This document shows, piece after piece, positions 18,248-27,320 of a DNA stretch of 64,000 bases (positions within the stretch are counted from its first letter, which is position 1; every line of letters starts with the position of its first letter). The DNA is from Breoghania sp. (GTDB lineage Bacteria; Pseudomonadota; Alphaproteobacteria; Rhizobiales; Stappiaceae), in NCBI RefSeq assembly GCF_963674635.1, contig NZ_OY771475.1, forward strand, positions 2,170,001 to 2,234,000, read 5' to 3'. The notes below the pieces were generated by a model. The model ran no database searches. It was not told the DNA's origin and saw nothing but the letters and a program-made list of their open reading frames with translations. The position numbers and the translations under genes are program-made.

Positions 18248-18871
18248 TCAGGCAACCGCGTCCAGCGCCTGTCTGGCGGCGGCCTGGACGGCGGCCTTGT
18301 CGCGTGCGGCGAGCGCCTTTTCATCCACGAGCTTGCCGCCCATACCGACGCAGAACGCGCCCGCATCCAGATAACTCTTGGCGTTATCGGCGGAAATGCC
18401 ACCGGTCGGCATCAGCGAAATATTGGGATAGATGGAGCGCACGGCCTTCAGGAAGGCCGGTCCGCCGAGCTGGGCGGCGGGGAAGAGCTTGACCCCGGTA
18501 GAGCCCATTTCATGGGCTTCCAGAACCTCGCTCGGCGTCGCGGCTCCGAGGAAGAAGGGCAGCTTCATGTCGCGCGCCACATCGGCAACACGCGGGCGCA
18601 GGGCGGGCGAGACGAGGAATTCGGCACCACAATCGGCCATGCGGTGCGCCTGCTCGCCCGACAGGACCGTTCCCGCCCCGATGACGACGCCGGGCTCGCG
18701 GGCAAAGCGTTCGATGATGGCATCCGCCTCGGGCGTGGTCAGCGTCATCTCGATGATCGGAAACCCGGCTTCCACCAGGCATTCGATTGCGAACTCGGCT
18801 GTGGCGCGGGTGGAGGTACGAACAACCGGCACGATGCGGGCGCGGGCGAAATCTTCAAGCAGCAAAGGCAT
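18248..18871 (-). CDS. eda: 2-keto-3-deoxy-6-phosphogluconate aldolase
   Basis: KDPG aldolase splits 2-keto-3-deoxy-6-phosphogluconate into pyruvate and glyceraldehyde 3-phosphate in the Entner-Doudoroff pathway, and often also acts on 4-hydroxy-2-oxoglutarate. The 207-residue protein has the general-base glutamate in FPIIEMTLTTPEA (Glu41) and the Schiff-base lysine in GSTGVKLFPAAQLGG (Lys128). GAGTVLSGEQAHRM and LMPTGGISADNAKSYLDAGAFCVGMG complete the class I pattern. The ATG at 18871 has AAGGG ten bases upstream. A longer in-frame extension to 19123 runs into the next gene and carries no family sequence. No edd or other pathway gene is adjacent. Confidence 0.94.
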   Translation of the reverse strand: MPLLLEDFARARIVPVVRTSTRATAEFAIECLVEAGFPIIEMTLTTPEADAIIERFAREPGVVIGAGTVLSGEQAHRMADCGAEFLVSPALRPRVADVARDMKLPFFLGAATPSEVLEAHEMGSTGVKLFPAAQLGGPAFLKAVRSIYPNISLMPTGGISADNAKSYLDAGAFCVGMGGKLVDEKALAARDKAAVQAAARQALDAVA

Positions 18872-18938
18872 GCGCGTTTCCCTTGTGTAGGAATTTATTG
18901 CGGGTTTAACGCGAATGCAGACGAATGAGAAGGGTGGG

Positions 18939-20225
18939 TTAGGACACGGGGCTGTTCGGCAACCCCAGGACGACGGCGACCGACCCGTCGGAGCTGCGTT
19001 CGCAGGCATGCGTTGCCCCAAGCGGCAGGAACAACTGCGAAGGCCAGGCCAGGACGCCGTCCTCGACATCCCCGCCAGCCGCGACCGCGCGCCCCAGGAT
19101 GCGAACCGTTGCCGGGATCCCATCGCGCGCGGGATGGCTCCATAAGGTGATCGCGGTCGGGCACATGCTCGCCACCCATTCCAGAATACCGACCAGGGCG
19201 GCCACCCAGATGAGACGATCCCCGCCGACCAGAACCTCCTGCTCTGCGCCCACCGCCGACACGTCCACGCCCTTCAATTGCGCCTCAAAGCCATAGAAAT
19301 CGACGGCCTCAGCAACGATATCGCGCAGATCCGTGCCGCTCTGCGACACCGCCTGCCCGCACGTCTCCTCCCCCTCCGCCTCCGGCCCCGCCCGCTCCGT
19401 CTCGATGTCGCGCAGAAAATCGAACTCGGCCTGAACCGGCTCCCCCACCGCCGGCTTCGCCCGGTCGCCATGGCCTTCGCCCGACAGGCCATCCAGCAAA
19501 TCGCGGCGCAACTCCGCCAGCGAACCGGCCAGGTCCTGCAAGATGTCCCGCGCGCCCTCGCCAGCCCCGACCTTCGCCAGCTGGCACAAATCATCAAGAC
19601 GCGCGAGGAAGCCCAGTCGCTCGGCCGCGGCCGTGCCGAGCACGCCGTCATACCGCTGCTCGACCAAGCGGATGCGCTGGCGCATGGCATGCAGCGCCTC
19701 GCTCCGGCTCAAGCAGGCGGAGATCCCCAGTTCCAGTGCCTTTTCCGACAGTTCGAACTTGGTGAGAAAGCCGTGCGCACCGGCGCGCAAGCCCAGCTCC
19801 TCGATATCCTCGCTCCCCAGACTGGTCAGCAGCAGGATGGCCGCCTTTGGCTGACGCACGGCGATTTCGCGAATGAAGGCGATGGACGTCTCCTGATTCA
19901 ACCAGAAGTCAGAGAGGTAGACGTCGAAATCGCGTGTCGCGCTCAGGCGTCGCGCCTCCCCCACCGAAGGGGCGACAACGACCTGCACCTCATAACGCCC
20001 CATGCTCTCCAGCAGCCAACGGATATACTTGGCATCAACCGCATCGGCGTCGATGAGCATGACGGACAGGGCGCGGCGCGCGCGACGCAGGTCAATTCCT
20101 TCCCGCGCGTGTGCGCCGGAACTGTTGCGAGCGGAAAGTTGATTGGGTGCGAAGCCTCCATCGACGGTGCGGCCTTCCGCCGCACCCGAGCCACCATCTC
20201 CGCCTGCGAATGAGCGAGGCTTCAT
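18939..20225 (-). CDS. Response-regulator receiver protein with uncharacterised C-terminal half
   Basis: After a 50-residue variable start, residues 53-160 form a receiver domain: LSVMLIDADAV supplies the acidic pair, the phosphoacceptor is Asp106 in FDVYLSDFWL, ILLLTSLGS gives the switch serine/threonine and GAHGFLTKFEL the lysine. The remaining 260 residues include a helical segment (RLGFLARLDDLCQLAKV through LAELRRDLLDGL) that could dimerise, then a region reminiscent of a degenerate histidine-kinase ATPase fold (DRLIWVAALVGILEWVASM, ATVRILGRAVAAGGD). No clear H, N or G boxes are visible, so kinase activity is doubtful. AAAGGA lies ten bases before the ATG. It may be a phosphotransfer or output protein, and I do not recognise a named family. 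Confidence 0.75.
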   Translation of the reverse strand: MKPRSFAGGDGGSGAAEGRTVDGGFAPNQLSARNSSGAHAREGIDLRRARRALSVMLIDADAVDAKYIRWLLESMGRYEVQVVVAPSVGEARRLSATRDFDVYLSDFWLNQETSIAFIREIAVRQPKAAILLLTSLGSEDIEELGLRAGAHGFLTKFELSEKALELGISACLSRSEALHAMRQRIRLVEQRYDGVLGTAAAERLGFLARLDDLCQLAKVGAGEGARDILQDLAGSLAELRRDLLDGLSGEGHGDRAKPAVGEPVQAEFDFLRDIETERAGPEAEGEETCGQAVSQSGTDLRDIVAEAVDFYGFEAQLKGVDVSAVGAEQEVLVGGDRLIWVAALVGILEWVASMCPTAITLWSHPARDGIPATVRILGRAVAAGGDVEDGVLAWPSQLFLPLGATHACERSSDGSVAVVLGLPNSPVS

Positions 20226-20561
20226 CTTCGCAAATGTCCTTTCGCCTGATGAGACCTTTGCCGGCGCGAGGGGCCGACATCAGCGCTGCATGTGCGACGC
20301 AAACAAAACAGGAAGACTGTTCGAGAGAAGCGGCGATACTCAGACCATTCTCGAATAAAGAAAGAAAGCGGCCACAGTTTCAGGGGGGTGAGGAACCGAA
20401 AGCCGCGAGTTTCAAACGAAGCGTTTTATTATCCCACTCGCGTGGTGTTCCGAACCATACCACTACGTCATCATCGCGCAGATAACAGGGAATACGCAGA
20501 GACGGCGATTAATTTGCCTACCTTGCGGGTTATTAAGTATTAATGCGTATTCTTTGAAAGC
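20226..20561. other. Intergenic region upstream of the 428-residue receiver protein
   Basis: 336 bases without a gene. The right part is AT-rich. GAATACGCA (20490-20498) and TGCGTATTC (20544-20552) are an exact 9-bp inverted repeat about 45 bases apart, of unknown meaning. The promoter of the leftward gene must lie here. Confidence 0.45.
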
Positions 20562-21053
20562 CTAGCCGCCTGCGGAGGCCGTATCCTGCCAGATTTTCTG
20601 GCGATTGCGGATCTCACGCGGCGCAGGACCGAAGTAACTGGGCGTTTTCACGAAATCGCGGGGATGCAGGATCACCGCCGAAACGCGCTGATACAGGGCC
20701 TTGGCCGAAATCGGCTTTGAGAGCAACTCATGAATACCCAGACGTCGCGCCTCGATAATGCGGCTGCGCTCCGTATGGCCGGTCACCATGATGATGGGAA
20801 TATAGGCGAACGGGTTCTGTGGCGTGCGGATCATGCGAACCATATCCGCGCCATCAAGGATGGGCATCACCCAATCCAGAATGAGAATATCGGGATTGGC
20901 ACGTTCCATCGCCTCCAAACCGGAGGCCCCATCTTCTGCTTCGACGATCCGTCTCGCCCCGAAGCCTTGCAGCATCGTGCGCAAGATCGTACGCATGTAA
21001 GCGCTATCTTCGACCAGCAGAAAGGTGAGCGAAGCCAGATCAAGACTCACCAC
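20562..21053 (-). CDS. CheY-like single-domain response regulator
   Basis: A 163-residue protein that is almost entirely a receiver domain: FLLVEDSAYMRTILRTML has the acidic residues, Asp60 in DILILDWVMP is the phosphoacceptor, IPIIMVTGHTE gives the threonine and LLSKPISAKAL the lysine. No DNA-binding output domain follows; the last roughly 30 residues (SYFGPAPREIRNRQKIWQD) are a short conserved-looking tail seen in alphaproteobacterial CheY-like proteins. The GTG start at 21053 has GGAGGG about five bases upstream. No cognate kinase is adjacent. It probably signals by protein contact, and the partner is unknown. Confidence 0.88.
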   Translation of the reverse strand: MVSLDLASLTFLLVEDSAYMRTILRTMLQGFGARRIVEAEDGASGLEAMERANPDILILDWVMPILDGADMVRMIRTPQNPFAYIPIIMVTGHTERSRIIEARRLGIHELLSKPISAKALYQRVSAVILHPRDFVKTPSYFGPAPREIRNRQKIWQDTASAGG

Positions 21054-21233
21054 AAAAACCCTCCGTATCGCACTGCTTTATCCGATAAAAAGGTGAACGG
21101 AGCGTTAGGTTTGGGCGGTGCGACCATCGATGCCACGCATACCCAATTCCGGTCCTTTCCGGATCAACGGATGTTCGACATGGGTGCCGATCCGCGCTAG
21201 TGTTCACCTTAGAATGAATTAAAGGACGGACGA

Positions 21234-22514
21234 ATGGACTATCAGGCCATTTTCGCGACTGCTGTCGATGCGTTACGCGAAGAAAAACGCTATCGCGTCT
21301 TTGCCGATCTGGAACGCATTGCCGGCAAATTCCCCCACGCCATCTGGCGCGCGGAGAACGGTCTGGAGCGTGAAATCACTGTTTGGTGCTCGAACGACTA
21401 CCTCGGAATGGGACAACACCCGCAGGTTCTCGAAGCCCTGAAATCGACGGTGGATCGCATGGGCGCCGGTGCCGGTGGCACACGAAACATTTCCGGCACC
21501 AATCACCCCCTCGTTCAGCTTGAAGCGGAACTGGCGGATCTGCACGGCAAGGAAGCCGCGCTGGTTTTCACGTCCGGTTTCGTCTCCAACGAGGCGTCGA
21601 TCTCCACCATAGCCAAGCTTCTGCCGGACTGCCTGATCCTGTCCGACCAGCTCAATCACGCCTCCATGATCGCCGGTGTGAAAAGCTCCGGCATGCACAA
21701 GCAGGTCTGGCGGCATAATGATCTGGAGCACCTTGAAGATCTGCTCAAGGCGGCGGGCAACGACCGCGCCAAGCTGATCGTCTTTGAATCGGTCTACTCG
21801 ATGGATGGCGACATCGCCCCGATCGAGAAGATCTGCGACCTGGCCGACAAGTACAACGCCATGACCTATCTCGACGAGGTTCATGCGGTGGGCATGTATG
21901 GCCCGCGTGGCGCAGGCATTGCCGAGCGCGACGACGTGATGGACCGGGTCGACGTGATCGAGGGAACGCTCGCCAAGGCCTTCGGCGTTCTGGGCGGCTA
22001 CATCACGGGCTCTGCGGCGCTGGTGGATGCGGTGCGCTCCTATGCGCCGGGCTTCATCTTCACCACCGCCATCCCGCCGGGACTTGCCGCGGCAGCCGCC
22101 ACCTCCATTCGCCACCTGAAGACGTCAAGTGTCGAACGCGAGGGCCAGCAGCGGCAGGCGCAGAACACCAAGGACATGCTGGCCGCCGTCGGGCTGCCGG
22201 TCATGCCGTCGGAAACCCACATCGTTCCAATTCTGGTGGGCGACCCGGAAAAGTGCAAGGCGGCGAGCGATATCCTGCTGGCCGATCACGGCATCTACAT
22301 CCAGCCCATCAACTACCCGACCGTTCCGCGCGGCACCGAACGTTTGCGGATCACGCCGACGCCGTTCCACAACGATGCGCTGATCGAGCATCTGCGCGAA
22401 GCACTGGTGGATGTGTGGACGCGGCTGGAGCTGCCGCTCGGCACCGCCTCGCAGGACGTGACCGCCATGGCCGAAAAGCTGGACCAGGACATCTTCACCG
22501 CTTCGGGCGGCTGA
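21234..22514 (+). CDS. hemA: 5-aminolevulinate synthase
   Basis: ALAS condenses glycine and succinyl-CoA to 5-aminolevulinate with PLP, the first step of heme synthesis in Alphaproteobacteria (Shemin pathway). The 426-residue protein has [53 protein letters not shown] (PLP-contacting Asp and His) and the Schiff-base lysine in [15 protein letters not shown] (Lys248). Length and order match the R. capsulatus-type enzyme. AAAGGA lies upstream of the ATG. I see no FNR-type box directly before it. It ends at a strong terminator shared with the cco cluster and supplies heme for the cytochromes and FixL encoded to its right. Confidence 0.97.
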   Translation: MDYQAIFATAVDALREEKRYRVFADLERIAGKFPHAIWRAENGLEREITVWCSNDYLGMGQHPQVLEALKSTVDRMGAGAGGTRNISGTNHPLVQLEAELADLHGKEAALVFTSGFVSNEASISTIAKLLPDCLILSDQLNHASMIAGVKSSGMHKQVWRHNDLEHLEDLLKAAGNDRAKLIVFESVYSMDGDIAPIEKICDLADKYNAMTYLDEVHAVGMYGPRGAGIAERDDVMDRVDVIEGTLAKAFGVLGGYITGSAALVDAVRSYAPGFIFTTAIPPGLAAAAATSIRHLKTSSVEREGQQRQAQNTKDMLAAVGLPVMPSETHIVPILVGDPEKCKAASDILLADHGIYIQPINYPTVPRGTERLRITPTPFHNDALIEHLREALVDVWTRLELPLGTASQDVTAMAEKLDQDIFTASGG

Positions 22515-22540
22515 CAGGTTTCACGTGTTCAAAGCGAAAA

Positions 22541-22581
22541 ACGGAAAAGGCCCGCGCCGATCAGGCGCGGGCCTTTTCCGT
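22541..22581. terminator. Bidirectional terminator between hemA and ccoS
   Basis: A perfect 18-bp inverted repeat, ACGGAAAAGGCCCGCGCC against its complement, with loop GATCA. The A-rich and T-rich outer arms give a U run on either strand, so it can end both hemA and the convergent cco transcript. Confidence 0.92.
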
Positions 22582-22604
22582 ATCTGGACCCTACAGGATC
22601 CGGG

Positions 22605-22772
22605 TTAGTGATGCGGACGCTGGTCGGGCGGCAGGTCGTCATCGGACAGGACACGCCACTTCGCACCTTCCATGTCGTCATACTGCCCGCTGCGCAGGGA
22701 CCAGAGAAAACCGACAAGGCCAAGCCCGCCCAGAAACAAGGCGATGGGGATCAGATAGATGACGACTTCCAT
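22605..22772 (-). CDS. ccoS: Cbb3-type cytochrome oxidase assembly protein CcoS (FixS)
   Basis: CcoS is a tiny membrane protein needed for maturation of the cbb3 oxidase cofactors. The 55-residue product starts MEVVIYLIPIALFLGGLGLV, one membrane helix, then FLWSLRSGQYDDMEGAKWRV, where SGQYDDMEGxxxR is the diagnostic CcoS motif, and ends with an acidic DDDLPPDQ tail. It begins 28 bases after the ccoI stop on the same strand and is the last gene of the ccoGHIS set before the terminator at 22541-22581. Confidence 0.96.
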   Translation of the reverse strand: MEVVIYLIPIALFLGGLGLVGFLWSLRSGQYDDMEGAKWRVLSDDDLPPDQRPHH

Positions 22773-22800
22773 GGCTCAGATCCATTTCAGGCTGGCAGGT

Positions 22801-24996
22801 TCATTCGGCGGCCCCAAAGCGCAGACGCAGTGCGTTCAGGGTCACGACGATGGAGGACGCCGACATGGCAAGAGCCGCCAGCAGGGGTGTCACGAAGCCC
22901 GCGACCGCGATCGGTACGGCGATCAGATTGTAGACGGATGCCAGCATAAGGTTCTGGCGCATCGCCGCATGGGCGCGGCGTGAGGTGTGGAGTGCGACAC
23001 GCACCGCTGCAAGGCTTTCGCCGAGGAAGACGGCATCGGCCGCCGCCTGGCTCAAATGCACGGCGGAAACGGGCGACATGGAGACATGGGCCGCCGCAAG
23101 GGCGGGCGCATCGTTGAGCCCGTCCCCCACCATCAGCACCGTATGACCCGCCTCCTTCAGAGCCTGGAGCCTGGCGATCTTTCCGCGCGGATCAAGTTCG
23201 GCCGTGTAGTCCGCCACGCCGAGCTCCTTGGCGACCATTGCGACCGCCGCCTGGCGGTCGCCGGACAGGATCTCGATCCGCAAGCCACTGTCCTTCAGGT
23301 GTGCGATGACCTCGCCCGCATCGGGACGGATGGCCTGGCGCACCACGAAAAGCACCGGATCGGCATCGCCGTGCCTGAGCGCGATGATGGACGCATCGGG
23401 ATGATCGGCGAGCGCATCGGCCACGGCGTTCTCCTCGACGCCGCAGAACCGCGGGCTGCCGAGTTTGCAGTCCGCGCCTTCCACGCTTGCCACGACACCC
23501 GAGCCCGCCGCTTCACGCGCACCGGCAACGGGCTCCTTCGCACCGCTTGCGCGCGCGAGGGCCGTTGCCAAGGGATGACGGCTTGCCAGCGCAAGTCGCC
23601 CCGCCAGCGCGAGATCCGCATCGCTCACCTCGTCCTGGTTGGCGAGCGTGGCATCCGGCAGGGTCAATGTGCCGGTCTTGTCGAAGACGACGGTGTCGAC
23701 GGCGGCAAAGCGCTCCAGCGCATCACCGGAATTGAGCAGGATGCCCTTGTTGAAGAGAAGCCCGCTTGAGACGACCTGCACCGCAGGGATGGCAAGACCC
23801 AGGGCGCAGGGGCAGGTGATGATCAGCACCGAAATGGCGATCACCAGCGAGGGCTGCCAGCCGATACCGGCAAGAAGCCAGCCGAGGAACGTGACAGCGG
23901 CGGCCGTATGGACGAAAGGCGCGTAGAGCTGGGCTGCGCGATCGGCCAGCCGGATATAGCGGGATTTGGCCTGCGAGGCGGTTTCGAGAAGGCGCGTCAC
24001 CTCATCAAGGAGTGTGCCCTTGGCGGCTGCCGTCACCCGAACGGTGAGCGCCCCTGCCGCATTGAGAGTTCCAGCGTGAACGACATCGCCAGGCCCTACG
24101 TCCGCAAGGCGCGTTTCCCCTGTCACAAGGCTCTGATCGATTTCGGAAGTTCCCTGCTCGATCACCCCGTCGACCGAGACGCGTTCGCCTGCCGATATCA
24201 GAACCTGCGCACCCGGTTCCACTTGCGACAGGGGAACATCCACCGTCGTGCCGTCGGGCCGGATGAGACGAGCGGTTTCCGCCCGCAAGGCCGCCAGGTT
24301 CTCCGCGAATGAACGGGTGCGACGGCGCATGTTCTGATCGAGAAACCGACCGATCAGGAGGAAGAACAGCAGCATCACGGCGCTGTCGAAATAGGCGTGA
24401 TGGGCGTGCTGGATCGTCTGCAACAGCGACATGAAGACGGCGAGCACGACGCCGATGGAGATCGGCACGTCCATGTTCACATTGCGCGACCGCAGAGCCG
24501 ACCATGCACTGGCGAAGAAGGGACGTCCGGAGTAGGCGACCACCGGCAGCGCAATGAGCGCAGAAATCCAGTGGAACAGATCGCGGGTTTCCGGCGTGAT
24601 GTCGGTGACATTGCCGGACCAGACGGAAACCGACAGAAGCATGATGTTCATGCCGCCGAACCCGGCCACTGCAAGGGCGCGCAACAACTCGCGACTGACG
24701 GCCTCGTCGCGCCCGCGCACGGTTCCGGGATCGAAGGGATGCGCCTTGAAGCCCATGCCTTCCAGCTTGTCCACCACGGCGCCGGCATTGGTGCGATCTG
24801 GCTGCCAGTCGACGGCAAGGCGATGGGTGGTCAGGTTCAGGCGTGCATTTTCCACGCCCTCCAGACGGCCCAGCCCCTTTTCGATGCGGGCCATACAGGC
24901 AGCACAATGGACCCCTTCCACGGCAAGCTCGATATGAGCAGCGCCTTGGGGCCCCGTCGTGACGAAGGCACTCCAGTCTCGCGTATGCACGTTCAT
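22801..24996 (-). CDS. ccoI: Copper-transporting P-type ATPase CcoI (FixI)
   Basis: CcoI moves copper across the inner membrane for the CuB site of cbb3 oxidase. The N-terminal metal-binding domain carries GVHCAACMARIE, followed by a P1B-type pump: TGE in SLVTGETRLADVG, the membrane copper motif CPCALGLAIPA, the phosphorylated aspartate in VVFDKTGTLTLPDA and GDGLNDAPALAAAHV. About eight membrane helices are present. I placed the start at the ATG at 24996 because GGGAGGA lies just upstream and MNVHTRDWSAF leads directly into the metal-binding domain. The frame stays open to 25068, which would add 24 residues. The gene sits between ccoH and ccoS. Confidence 0.95.
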   Translation of the reverse strand: MNVHTRDWSAFVTTGPQGAAHIELAVEGVHCAACMARIEKGLGRLEGVENARLNLTTHRLAVDWQPDRTNAGAVVDKLEGMGFKAHPFDPGTVRGRDEAVSRELLRALAVAGFGGMNIMLLSVSVWSGNVTDITPETRDLFHWISALIALPVVAYSGRPFFASAWSALRSRNVNMDVPISIGVVLAVFMSLLQTIQHAHHAYFDSAVMLLFFLLIGRFLDQNMRRRTRSFAENLAALRAETARLIRPDGTTVDVPLSQVEPGAQVLISAGERVSVDGVIEQGTSEIDQSLVTGETRLADVGPGDVVHAGTLNAAGALTVRVTAAAKGTLLDEVTRLLETASQAKSRYIRLADRAAQLYAPFVHTAAAVTFLGWLLAGIGWQPSLVIAISVLIITCPCALGLAIPAVQVVSSGLLFNKGILLNSGDALERFAAVDTVVFDKTGTLTLPDATLANQDEVSDADLALAGRLALASRHPLATALARASGAKEPVAGAREAAGSGVVASVEGADCKLGSPRFCGVEENAVADALADHPDASIIALRHGDADPVLFVVRQAIRPDAGEVIAHLKDSGLRIEILSGDRQAAVAMVAKELGVADYTAELDPRGKIARLQALKEAGHTVLMVGDGLNDAPALAAAHVSMSPVSAVHLSQAAADAVFLGESLAAVRVALHTSRRAHAAMRQNLMLASVYNLIAVPIAVAGFVTPLLAALAMSASSIVVTLNALRLRFGAAE

Positions 24997-25115
24997 GGCA
25001 TCCTCCCGCAACGCCCTTCGCGGAGCAAAATCCTGCGCCTTCACAGGCGCGCGCGCAACTTCCATCACCAGACGGTTGCGCGCCGACCTCGTTCCGACGC
25101 TCGGGCCGTTGCGTT

Positions 25116-25652
25116 CTATTGGCTCACGAAGACCCGGTTGCGCGAACGGAAGACGACACCTGTTGTGTCGTCGCCTTCAAGACGCATGTCCCACTGGCCA
25201 GGGGCGAGTTTTTCGAGTGTGCCGACATAGACGCCGGTCTCGCTCTCCGCGAGCATGACAGATCGATCGTCCGCGCGATGGGTGGGACGCTCCAGAAGCG
25301 CGTTGAAGGTGAGGCCGGAAAGGGGCGCGCCGTTCCTGTCGCGCGCCTCAAGCCGGATCGTGGCAAGCCCCGCCGCATCGCGTTCCAGATGGGCATCCAC
25401 CTGCCATGCGCGGGCGTTTTGCGCGTTGGCCGCATCGATTTCACCCTGATAGGCCTGCCCCGCCTTGTAGGAGCTCTCCACCTCCACGCCCGTCCAGCTG
25501 GACAGGGCCAGATAGATGAACGCGCCGTTGGCGGCGAAGATCACCAGGAAGAAGCCGATGAGCCAGGCCAGAACCGTACGGCCGGTCATGCGCTTCTCAG
25601 ACTTGTGCGTTTCGGTCATGGGCTCGGCGATCATGCTCACGTTGAGGGTCAC
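25116..25652 (-). CDS. ccoH: FixH / CcoH family protein
   Basis: CcoH is a single-span membrane protein required for stable assembly of cbb3 oxidase. The protein has a charged start, one helix (GRTVLAWLIGFFLVIFAANGAFIYLAL), then the typical SSWTGVEVESSYKAGQAYQ and an all-beta periplasmic part ending GQWDMRLEGDDTTGVVFRSRNRVFV. The GTG at 25652 overlaps the ccoG stop (GTGA) but has poor ribosome-binding spacing; GTG at 25640 or ATG at 25634 fit the upstream GGAG better. Whichever is used, the membrane helix is included. It lies between ccoG and ccoI. Confidence 0.92.
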   Translation of the reverse strand: MTLNVSMIAEPMTETHKSEKRMTGRTVLAWLIGFFLVIFAANGAFIYLALSSWTGVEVESSYKAGQAYQGEIDAANAQNARAWQVDAHLERDAAGLATIRLEARDRNGAPLSGLTFNALLERPTHRADDRSVMLAESETGVYVGTLEKLAPGQWDMRLEGDDTTGVVFRSRNRVFVSQ

Positions 25653-27106
25653 TCCGCTTTGAAATAGTCGTCCGCGCGCGCGGTGTCACCCGTGCGCATG
25701 TCGACAATCCGGAATGTGATGGGGGTGGATTTGGGCAAATCGACGCCGAGCGGCGAAAAGAGAAGCACGCGCAGCTCGCGTGTCCTGTCGGGCCCCACGG
25801 TCACAAAGGGATAGCCGCCGATCTCACCCTGTGCGCCCACCACCTCGATACGGGTACCAAACGGCATGTTCTCAAGCCCGAACACGAAGTCGCGTTCCTT
25901 CGGGCGCTTGTTGAGAATGCGCACGGTATAGCCGTTGCGTATCGTGCCGTCGGACTGCTTGACGAAAATCGGGTTGCGGTCGTGCAGGACGTTGATGTCC
26001 TCGAAGGTCCGTGTCACCAGCGCATAGAGCATGACGCAGCTGACAATGGTGATCAGCCCCGCATAGATGACGGTACGCGGGCGGACCAGCCGATAGTCGA
26101 CCGACTTTCCTTCCGAACGCGCTTCCACGTTCATGTCGTTATCGTAGCCGATCAGCCCCGTGGGCTTGCCGATCTTCTCCATGATGTTGTCGCAGGCATC
26201 GATGCAGAGACCGCACTGGATACAGTCAAGCTGCATGCCGTTGCGAATATCGACCCCGGTCGGACAGGCATGGACACACTGCAAGCAGTCGATGCAATCG
26301 CCCGCCTTCTGGCCTTCCGCCTGAAGCTTCAGGTTCTCTTTCAGCGACCCGCGCGGCTCACCCCGGTCCCAGCGATAGGTCACGTTCAGCGCATGCTCGT
26401 CGGTCAGCGCCGCCTGAATGCGCGGCCACGGGCACATGAACACGCAAACCTGCTCGCGCATGTGTCCGGCAAGCGCATAGGTGGTGAAGGTCAGGATGGC
26501 GATCCAGGTGTAGGCCACCAGCGGGGCCTGGCCGGTCGCCAGCTCGCGGACCAGGGTCGGCGCGTCGTTAAAATAGAGCACCCACGCACCGCCCGTCCAC
26601 CAGGCGATCATCAGCCACAGGAAGTGCTTTGTGGCCTTGCGAGCCACCTTGGAGGCCGTCCAGGGAGCCTTGTCGAAATAGATACGCTCACGCCGGTCGC
26701 CTTCCACGAAGCGTTCCACGGCCATGAAGAGATCGGTCCACACCGTCTGCGGACACAGATACCCGCACCACAGGCGACCCGCGACCGCATTCATCAGGAA
26801 CAGCCCCATTGAGGCGAGGATCAGAAGGCCGGTGACGTAATAGACTTCCTGCGGCCAGATTTCGATGAAGAAGAAATAGGCGCGCCGTCCGGCCAGATCG
26901 ATCAAAACCGCCTGGTCAGGGGCATCCGGGCCACGGTCCCAGCGGATGAAGGGCAAGAAATAGTACAGGCCGAGCGTGAGGACCAGAATGGCCCATTTGA
27001 TCTTGCGGAAGCGGCCATGAACCGCCATCGGGTAGATCTTCTTGGCGGACGCGAACCACTCGTCTGGCTCGCCATGTACCGGGTTCGCTTCGCGATCGTT
27101 GCGCAT
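25649..27106 (-). CDS. ccoG: Cytochrome c oxidase accessory protein CcoG (FixG)
   Basis: CcoG is a membrane iron-sulfur protein that reduces copper during cbb3 assembly. The protein has five or six hydrophobic segments with GRLWCGYLCPQTVW and CVFMCPWPRIQ, then two ferredoxin-like clusters, CIDCLQCVHACPTGVDIR and CIQCGLCIDACDN, and a C-terminal Ig-like beta domain (IFVKQSDGTIRNGYTVRILNK). The ATG at 27106 with AAGGAAG upstream gives 485 residues. The frame extends to a TTG at 27175 without added family sequence. A hairpin lies in the 214 bases before it, separating ccoNOQP from ccoGHIS. Confidence 0.95.
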   Translation of the reverse strand: MRNDREANPVHGEPDEWFASAKKIYPMAVHGRFRKIKWAILVLTLGLYYFLPFIRWDRGPDAPDQAVLIDLAGRRAYFFFIEIWPQEVYYVTGLLILASMGLFLMNAVAGRLWCGYLCPQTVWTDLFMAVERFVEGDRRERIYFDKAPWTASKVARKATKHFLWLMIAWWTGGAWVLYFNDAPTLVRELATGQAPLVAYTWIAILTFTTYALAGHMREQVCVFMCPWPRIQAALTDEHALNVTYRWDRGEPRGSLKENLKLQAEGQKAGDCIDCLQCVHACPTGVDIRNGMQLDCIQCGLCIDACDNIMEKIGKPTGLIGYDNDMNVEARSEGKSVDYRLVRPRTVIYAGLITIVSCVMLYALVTRTFEDINVLHDRNPIFVKQSDGTIRNGYTVRILNKRPKERDFVFGLENMPFGTRIEVVGAQGEIGGYPFVTVGPDRTRELRVLLFSPLGVDLPKSTPITFRIVDMRTGDTARADDYFKAE

Positions 27107-27266
27107 CCTTGCGCTTCCTTCCTGCGTGACGTTGCCCGGGCTCGTCGGAAAAGCCTCGGTCGCACCAGCACTCAACTGTGACCGGATATCGGTGGCGCGC
27201 GCCCGAAGTGGCGTTACGCAATCCGCAAGTCCCGGTCGGGCCTACCCCGGCCTGAAATGGTTTTGG

Positions 27267-27290
27267 AGGACGGCGGCGTTCCGCCGTCCT
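27267..27290. terminator. Hairpin between ccoP and ccoG
   Basis: AGGACGGCGG and CCGCCGTCCT form a perfect 10-bp stem with a 4-base loop on either strand. There is no clear U tract on the minus strand, so it may be a partial terminator or an mRNA-stabilising end that lets ccoNOQP be made in excess over ccoGHIS. Confidence 0.5.
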
Positions 27291-27320
27291 ACCAGCTTAT
27301 TGCGCCTTGCGCGTCGGCTG

